Made by a program: the position numbers and the translations under genes
The notes under the pieces: generated by a model
Told to the model about the DNA's origin: nothing
Seen by the model: the letters and a program-made list of their open reading frames with translations, nothing else
The model's database searches: none
DNA from: Gautieria morchelliformis
Lineage: Eukaryota; Basidiomycota; Agaricomycetes; Gomphales; Gomphaceae
DNA length: 64,000 nt
Assembly (NCBI GenBank): GCA_015179125.1
Contig: WHVA01000468.1
Location: 1 to 64,000, forward strand
Direction: 5' to 3'
Part shown: in pieces, positions 58,240 through 64,000 of the stretch
Numbering within the stretch: the stretch's first letter is position 1
How the letters are laid out: the number at the start of each line of letters is the position of its first letter

Positions 58240-59425
58240 TTAATGAACATGGCCACTGTCATGTCCGTGTCCCACGAGGGATCCAATCACAAAAGGGAGA
58301 AAGATTCCGCCGACGAGGAGGGAAACCCGCTGCTGCTTGCTCATTTCCTCCATTGGAAGTGAATCACCATGGTCATGAGAATGGGAACCAATGTCTTGGA
58401 TGACAGTCGCTACATAGAGGAAGGTGCCGCCCTGTTGCAAGCAGATGGTTTCAAGTTAATAGTCAACAGCGACAACCAGCAGCACCTACAGAGATTAACA
58501 GAGCGACCCCGGTCCAATTCCCGGCATGGGCACCAATGAAATTTAGCAGAACGAATGAGACCAGCGTACCCACAGGTGTGGCTGCACTGAAGACTGCCAC
58601 GTGTTTTTTTATATCAGAGCGTGGAAGAGAAGTAGACAGCAGCGACGACGTTAGAGCCAGAGCAGTTGGTGCTAGATAAACATAAGTTTTAATCACATGC
58701 AGGCCAAAAAAATGACTCCAAGAGGCAAACATTTGTGTATGATCAATGCGATAAAAACGACCAAGGAGAGGCTCGTGTCAGAGCCACTCTCCCCGGAAGC
58801 CGAAGCGCCGAGGGCTAAACCATCTGCAAGAGAGTGAATGACGAGTCCGAGGGTAAGGGGATACGCTATAACTTGAACTGGAGGTCTGGGCTTGTCACCG
58901 GCTTCCGCGCTCGCTCGGAGGTTGGGGTTAGTTTCAACGTCTAACCGATTCTGATCATAATCCATGGTGTCCCCAGCCAGCGGGGGCATTTCAAATACTG
59001 GCTGGGGTTTGGAAGGTGTTGTACTGGTCACATGCGGCGTGAAATACTGTTCGAGGATGAGCATGAAAGCGAATCCGACGAGAAGCGAGAGCGCAATCTG
59101 AGAGGTCAGCGAAGATCCTCCAGTAGCCAAAACTGCTTCAATTCCCCTTTGAGAGTAGGGTGTCAGAGATTCAGAGCGATCTGCAGCAAACAGGAACTGA
59201 CTCCGGGATGATGACGCCCAAGGCTGCCCCTAGAAGAAGTCCGTTGCCGAACGTGGAGAGCTGAAGGCGACGCTTTGCTAATACACCTGTGAGTATTCAA
59301 TCTTTCACGAATACTAGCAGCCCTGACTCACCAGAGAACATGAATGAAAGAGGTAAGATGCCGACAGTGAAGGACGAAACACCAAGAACTAACGAGAGCG
59401 TTACTACTCTCCAGATTCCTTCCAT
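58240..59425 (-). CDS. ZIP zinc transporter, ZIP9/Atx2 type
   Basis: It reads from ATG 59425 to a stop at 58240 in about five exons. Exon 1 encodes MEGIWRVVTLSLVLGVSSF, the first membrane helix. Exon 2 encodes VLAKRRLQLSTFGNGLLLGA. Then come GIEAVLATGG, a cytosolic loop, and YPLTLGLVIHSLADGLALGA (about 58810-58870), the metal-binding helix IV motif of ZIP proteins. IIHK joins by a GT donor to PTALALTSSLL. The last exon starts GGTFLYVATVIQDIGSHSHD and ends with a His-rich tail GHGHDSGHVH. ZIP9/Atx2 members sit in the Golgi/endomembrane and move Zn or Mn into the cytosol. It is divergent from POL1 with a 209-bp spacer. Confidence 0.85.
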
Positions 59426-59634
59426 TTTGAGGTTTCTAGGCAAGAAAGGTGAAGCGAGAGTCTGAACAACAAATGAGCGCTGTGGCCACAGCGCCCGCGA
59501 CTGAAATCGTGAGACATACTACGCCGAGTAGCTGGAAGACGCGTTATAGTTACGCGCCGATTCTTCCCTTTCGCGTCTCTTTCTCTCATTCCGACACGCG
59601 TTTTCTCTCAGCCCCGTTACTTACGCGTGTCGTA
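59426..59634. promoter_or_regulatory. ZIP/POL1 bidirectional promoter with MluI boxes
   Basis: Three perfect ACGCGT sites occur at 59539-59544, 59596-59601 and 59623-59628, plus ACGCGC at 59552-59557. In budding and fission yeast, ACGCGT (MCB) is bound by MBF and drives G1/S transcription of DNA-synthesis genes, including POL1. The last site is 6 bases before the POL1 ATG, so it may be within the transcribed leader. Confidence 0.7.
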
Positions 59635-62600
59635 ATGTCCAAAGCAGCCAAGTTTGCTGAATATAAGAGAGCAAGAGAAGGAGGAGGTCGCGCTTGGAAG
59701 GTACGACACCCGTGGCATTCAGTCTGGTTGATTCCGACGCGTCAAATCGCAGCCTGCTAAAGATACAGATATATATGACGAAGTGTCTGAAGACCAGTAC
59801 AAGAAGATTGTCAAAGGACGTCTGCAACGCGATGATTTCGTCGTGGACGATGGCATAGATGGTTATGCGGATAATGGTATGGACGAATGGGAAGCTACCG
59901 AGGATGTAGTCGAAGATCAGAGCGAAGAAGACGTCGAGTATGCTAGGAGACGTGAGTCATTCTGATAAATATCTCGTCTATTGGCGCGTCAACAATTATG
60001 TCCAGGCCAGAAGAAGAAATCCGCGAAGAACACATCAAATCCAGTCAAGAAGGCCCCGCCCCCTCCGCCTCCAGATATTAGTGCTTATCGACCAGTCATA
60101 TCAGCAGCAAAAGAAGAGGAACTTATGAGTGACATCCTATCTTCCATGGATGCGGCTCCGCTGCCCGTACCTAAAAATCGAAAACGCAAATCTTCACCGG
60201 AGTACGATGCCTCTTCGTCACCCCTCTCTTCGGGCTCGCGCTTCTCCACTTACAGACACTCAAAGCTCTCTAGCGGATTTACTTCGTCTGACCCTCCGGA
60301 CGAAGGCAACTTCCCGTCAAGCGATGGCGCACCATTCAGTCCCCCCAAAAAGTTAAAAGTAGGTGACACCAGAGGCGTTGGCGTGACACCAGCGGTAGAC
60401 AAACTCACGAAGATGGAGTTCAATACACCTGGGGCATCTGACACCTCTTTCGACGATATGACGTTCGATACCGATGATATGTGCATGGATCTGGACCTCG
60501 ACATGAACTCAACTACGGCCCTCAGGAAGGAGGAACCGGATGTCAAGATGGAAGCAAATGTTCCTATACCCCAACTCAACCTCATGGTAAAGGATGAAGA
60601 AAAGGAGGACGCGTTACCTTCATGGCTCAGCGTTCATGCCGCACTAAATGTTACTGATGACTCTGTCGGAACACTTGATCGACACCGGTCGTCTAATTCT
60701 TCAAATATATCTGCGCTGGAGGAGGATGGGTCATTGCGCTTCTACTGGATTGATTACCTTGAGCTCGATGGAAAGGTATACTTCGTGGGCAAGGTTCTTG
60801 ATAAGCAGACCAAGCTTTATGCCAGCTGCTGTGTGACAGTTGAAGGTCTTGAACGTAACTTGTACGTGCTTCCACGAAATTGTCGTGTTGGTATGTGCTT
60901 CTGGATCGCTGTATGCGCTTGCCTGATAAATCATAGATGACGGCCTGGACATGGACACCATCCCCACACAAGACGACGTATATGACGACTTTGACCGGGT
61001 GCGTCGCAAAGTTGGGGTCAAGTCATGGGCAGCCAAGTGGGTAAAACGCAAGTACACCTTCGGTGAGGAAGGCGTACCCACTGGTGAAGCTGACTGGATG
61101 AAAGTTGTGTACGGGTTCAACGGTTTGTTGTTCGTATTTTTCTTGCGATGGCCCTTGATCATTCCGAGCAGAGCCACAAATTCCCAAGGATATATCGAGC
61201 CCGAACTTTGCACGAGTCTTTGGCACAAACACTAGCGCATTTGAGCTTCTCGTTTTGAAGCGCAAAATCATGGGTCCTTGCTGGCTTGAAATTAAGAAGC
61301 CTGAAATGAACAACAAAGGAGTATGTTCCTTCACCGGTTTTTGTTGTTTTGTGACGTGCTCAGCCACATTGTATTCCAGGTTTCATGGTGCAAGTTGGAG
61401 GCGACTGTTTCGAATCCCAAAGATATCAACCCGTTCTCCGAATCTGACACCACAGCGCCGAAGGACACCCCTCCCCTCACGGTGATGAGCCTCAGCGTCA
61501 GAACCATTGTGAACCACAAGGAAAACAAACGCGAGGTTGTATGTGTGTCGGCAAGGACATGGTCTAATAGTTCGTTTTTATGACCTTTTCCAGGTTTCCA
61601 TCGATCGTTGATAATTCTTGCGCTTTCCTTAGCTCACATAGATGATCCAAAACCTCCTGGGGAACTTCCCTGTACTGTATACACGTACGTCCGGCCGCTG
61701 GACAAATTTCCGAATGGCTTTGAGGCAAAGGCAAGGGAGAACAAGACATCCAAGATAGTGCCCATGAAAAACGAGCGGATGTTACTCAATCAACTGCTGG
61801 GTAAAGTTTACCTTTCATACGGTTAGGTACTCTCTGATGTCCCGAGAATCTAGTAACAATCCACAAAGCCGACCCAGACGTTATTGTTGGTCACGAATTC
61901 CTGGGCGTTTCACTGGACATATTGCTTCACCGCATGCGGGAACTGAAACCCGAGCACTGGTCGCGCATCGGGAGGTTCAGGCGTTCCAAATGGCCTATGG
62001 TTGGGAAACAAGGAACAAATCTCAAATTTCTGAACGGACGGTTACTCTGCGACCTCGCGAGTGATGGAGCACGGGTGGGCGTTTGGCGTGATAGTCCGTG
62101 ATCTGATATCTAATCTCCCCTATTTTGTCAGGACATGATCACATCGACAACTTGGTCCCTGACCGAGATGTGTGCATCACATCTCAAGGTTGAAAGGCAG
62201 GATATAGACCCGGACGATACCCTCAAATATCTAGACGGCAGCTTGCCATCACCCATGGAAATGTTAACCTTTGTCCAACACTGCGAGACCGACGCTCATT
62301 TCCAGATGGCAATTGCCTCGAAAGTTCAAATCCTTCCGTTGACTAAACAGCTGACCAACCTCGCCGGCAACTCCTGGTGAGCCTTCTACTGGTTCAGTCT
62401 AGTTTATGGTTTCTTTCTGACAACACCTGTTTCTAGGAACAAAACTTTGAATGGTGGTCGTGCCGAACGCAATGAATACATCTTGCTGCATGAATTCCAC
62501 CGACTAAAGTATATCTGTCCAGACAAGAGTTGGGGCAAGAAATCGACTATTGTTCGTAAGAACGAGGCAGAAGAGGGTGATGGGGCTGCCACTACGACGA

Positions 62601-64000
62601 AGAGCAAGAAGGACAAATACAAAGGTGGCTTGGTCTTCGAGCCGAAAAAAGGGCTGTGGGACAAGTTCATCCTCGTCATGGACTTTAACTCGCTTTATCC
62701 TAGCATCATCCAGGAGTACAATATCGACTTCACGACAGTAGAGAGAGTTGAAGATGAGGTTTGAACATTGGCTATCATGCACAATATGAAGGGACCATGC
62801 TAATATGAATCTGTAGGGCGGCGAAGAGAAAATTCCCGAGCCTCCATCTTCAGATATTGCCCAGGGTGTCCTTCCTCGTCTCATTGCTACCCTTGTCAAC
62901 CGTCGACGGCAGGTGAAGAGCCTAATGAAAGATCGCTCCGCAACACCTGCGAAACTCCTTCAGGCATGTATATGGTTGCTACATCTGAGAACAGTCCCTA
63001 ATCTGTATCTGTCACCAGTATGATATCAAGCAGCTGGCGCTGAAGCTCACGGCGAACAGTATGTATGGGTGCCTCGGCTTCGAATATTCTCGGTTTTACG
63101 CTCGACCCCTTGCTGCTCTGACAACATTTAAGGGTCGAGAAATCTTGACTCAAACCCGTGAGCTGGCTGAGAGTCTGCAACTAGATGTAAGTGGGCGATT
63201 GTCTCACATAGTTACCAGCTGATCCGACTCATCGTGACAGGTTGTCTATGGTGATACCGATTCCGTCTTCGTGAACTCGAACGTGACCGATTTAGCCGAT
63301 GCGTTGAAGACTGCACACGAATTCAAGAAGCAGGTCAATGACCGGTACAGGCTACTAGAAATCGACCTAGATAGTGTTTTCCAACGCCTACTACTTTTGC
63401 AAAAAAAGAAGTATGCCGCTGTTAAAGTTGGAGATGGCGGGAAGACAAGCACAGAAATCAAAGGCCTTGATATGAAGCGGCGAGAATATTGCCGTTTATC
63501 AAAGACGGTATCACAGCGAGTATTGTTTATTCGATGCTGTATCTGTTTTATTCACGTTTGAAGCCTCTAGGTATGTTTTAGATCAAATATTGTCTGGCGA
63601 AGAGACCGAAATTGTCGTGGAGAAAATCCACGAGTACCTCTCAGCCATCGGTGAAAACATACGAGCAGGCAAAATGGGCATAGATGAATTCATCGTTTTC
63701 AAGGTAAGTGAGCAGTTACAGCTCGAACCTAACTGCAAAGTCATACTCCACCGGTGCGCAGCGTTTGGGTAAAAATCCAGAGGATTATCCAGATGGAAAG
63801 AGTCAGCCACACGTACAAGTAGCGCTACGCCTGAAAGTCAAAGGCCAATCTGCAAAAGCCGGTGATGTCGTCCCATATGTGTTCTGCCTTGGGGAAGACG
63901 GGCAAACTGCCAAAACTGCCCAAGCAGACAAAGCGCGACATCCAGATGAACTTCGCAGAGCAAGGAATGAGTTTAAAATCGGTAAAGGGTTCAACTTCTT
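59635..64000 (+). CDS. POL1: DNA polymerase alpha catalytic subunit (3' truncated by window)
   Basis: It starts at ATG 59635. Exon 1 ends at 59700 (GRAWK) and intron 1 is 59701-59752. The N-terminus has [20 protein letters not shown] and [11 protein letters not shown], typical of Pol alpha, then a disordered region. The family-B polymerase signatures follow: motif [18 protein letters not shown] (about 62682-62735), motif [19 protein letters not shown] (about 63045-63100) and motif [12 protein letters not shown] (about 63242-63275). The frame continues to the window end near [20 protein letters not shown]. About a dozen short introns interrupt it. The enzyme, with primase, makes RNA-DNA primers for replication. 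The thumb end and the C-terminal zinc sites lie outside the window. Confidence 0.93.

Noticed and set aside
58017-58403. 128-residue plus-strand ORF
   Set aside because: Its second half is antisense to the last exon of the ZIP transporter; the His-rich part is a shadow of the transporter tail.

Overview
This window comes from an intron-rich fungal nuclear genome, most likely a basidiomycete of the class Agaricomycetes. The grounds are 50-60 bp introns with GTRNGT donors and CTRAC-like branch sites, and the typical gene content: an aryl-alcohol-dehydrogenase-type aldo-keto reductase, a kinase-like protein, a DUF4203 membrane protein, and LTR/hAT/Helitron elements. I cannot name the species; a Rhizoctonia-like lineage is only a guess.

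The left 25.8 kb is a transposon graveyard with unusually readable nesting. A Helitron, of which only the 3' end of the helicase and the 3' terminus remain, was hit by an LTR element (called X here) and by an hAT transposon. X carries a long ORF that resembles no Gag or Pol I know. X is interrupted by a 1.5-kb solo LTR (B) with target duplication TCCAG and by a Ty1/copia element (copia 2, minus strand, duplication CAACC). Solo LTR B is split by a young Ty1/copia element (copia 1, duplication CAGTG, LTRs about 99% identical). Copia 1 is in turn split inside RNase H by another solo LTR (C, duplication CTTTT). A 5'-truncated Ty3/gypsy chromovirus with a 1.6-kb 3' LTR lies to the left. A second copy of X's 215-bp LTR, inverted, sits at 1170-1383.

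From 25.8 to 29 kb there are degenerate repeats, a 29-bp perfect hairpin and a small five-exon gene of unknown function. From 29 to 43 kb lie a DUF4203 multi-pass membrane protein (+), the cohesin loader SCC2/NIPBL (-, about 7.6 kb) and an MFS anion:cation symporter (-). From 43.4 to 44.8 kb there is a tandem array and a large palindrome built from pieces of a broken C2H2 zinc-finger gene.

From 45.8 to 64 kb the order is: an aldo-keto reductase (+); a DEAH-box RNA helicase (-) divergent from the spliceosomal SF3b10/SF3B5 gene (+); an F-box-like protein (+); a pseudokinase (+); a ZIP9-type zinc transporter (-) divergent from POL1, the DNA polymerase alpha catalytic subunit (+, cut by the window end). 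The 209-bp ZIP/POL1 promoter holds three perfect MluI cell-cycle boxes. The host genes are mostly housekeeping (replication, cohesion, splicing, ribosomal/RNA helicase, metal and solute transport) and form no single pathway.

Many genes here are split into small exons. The models below were assembled by hand from splice signals and protein similarity recalled from memory; no alignment or database search was run.
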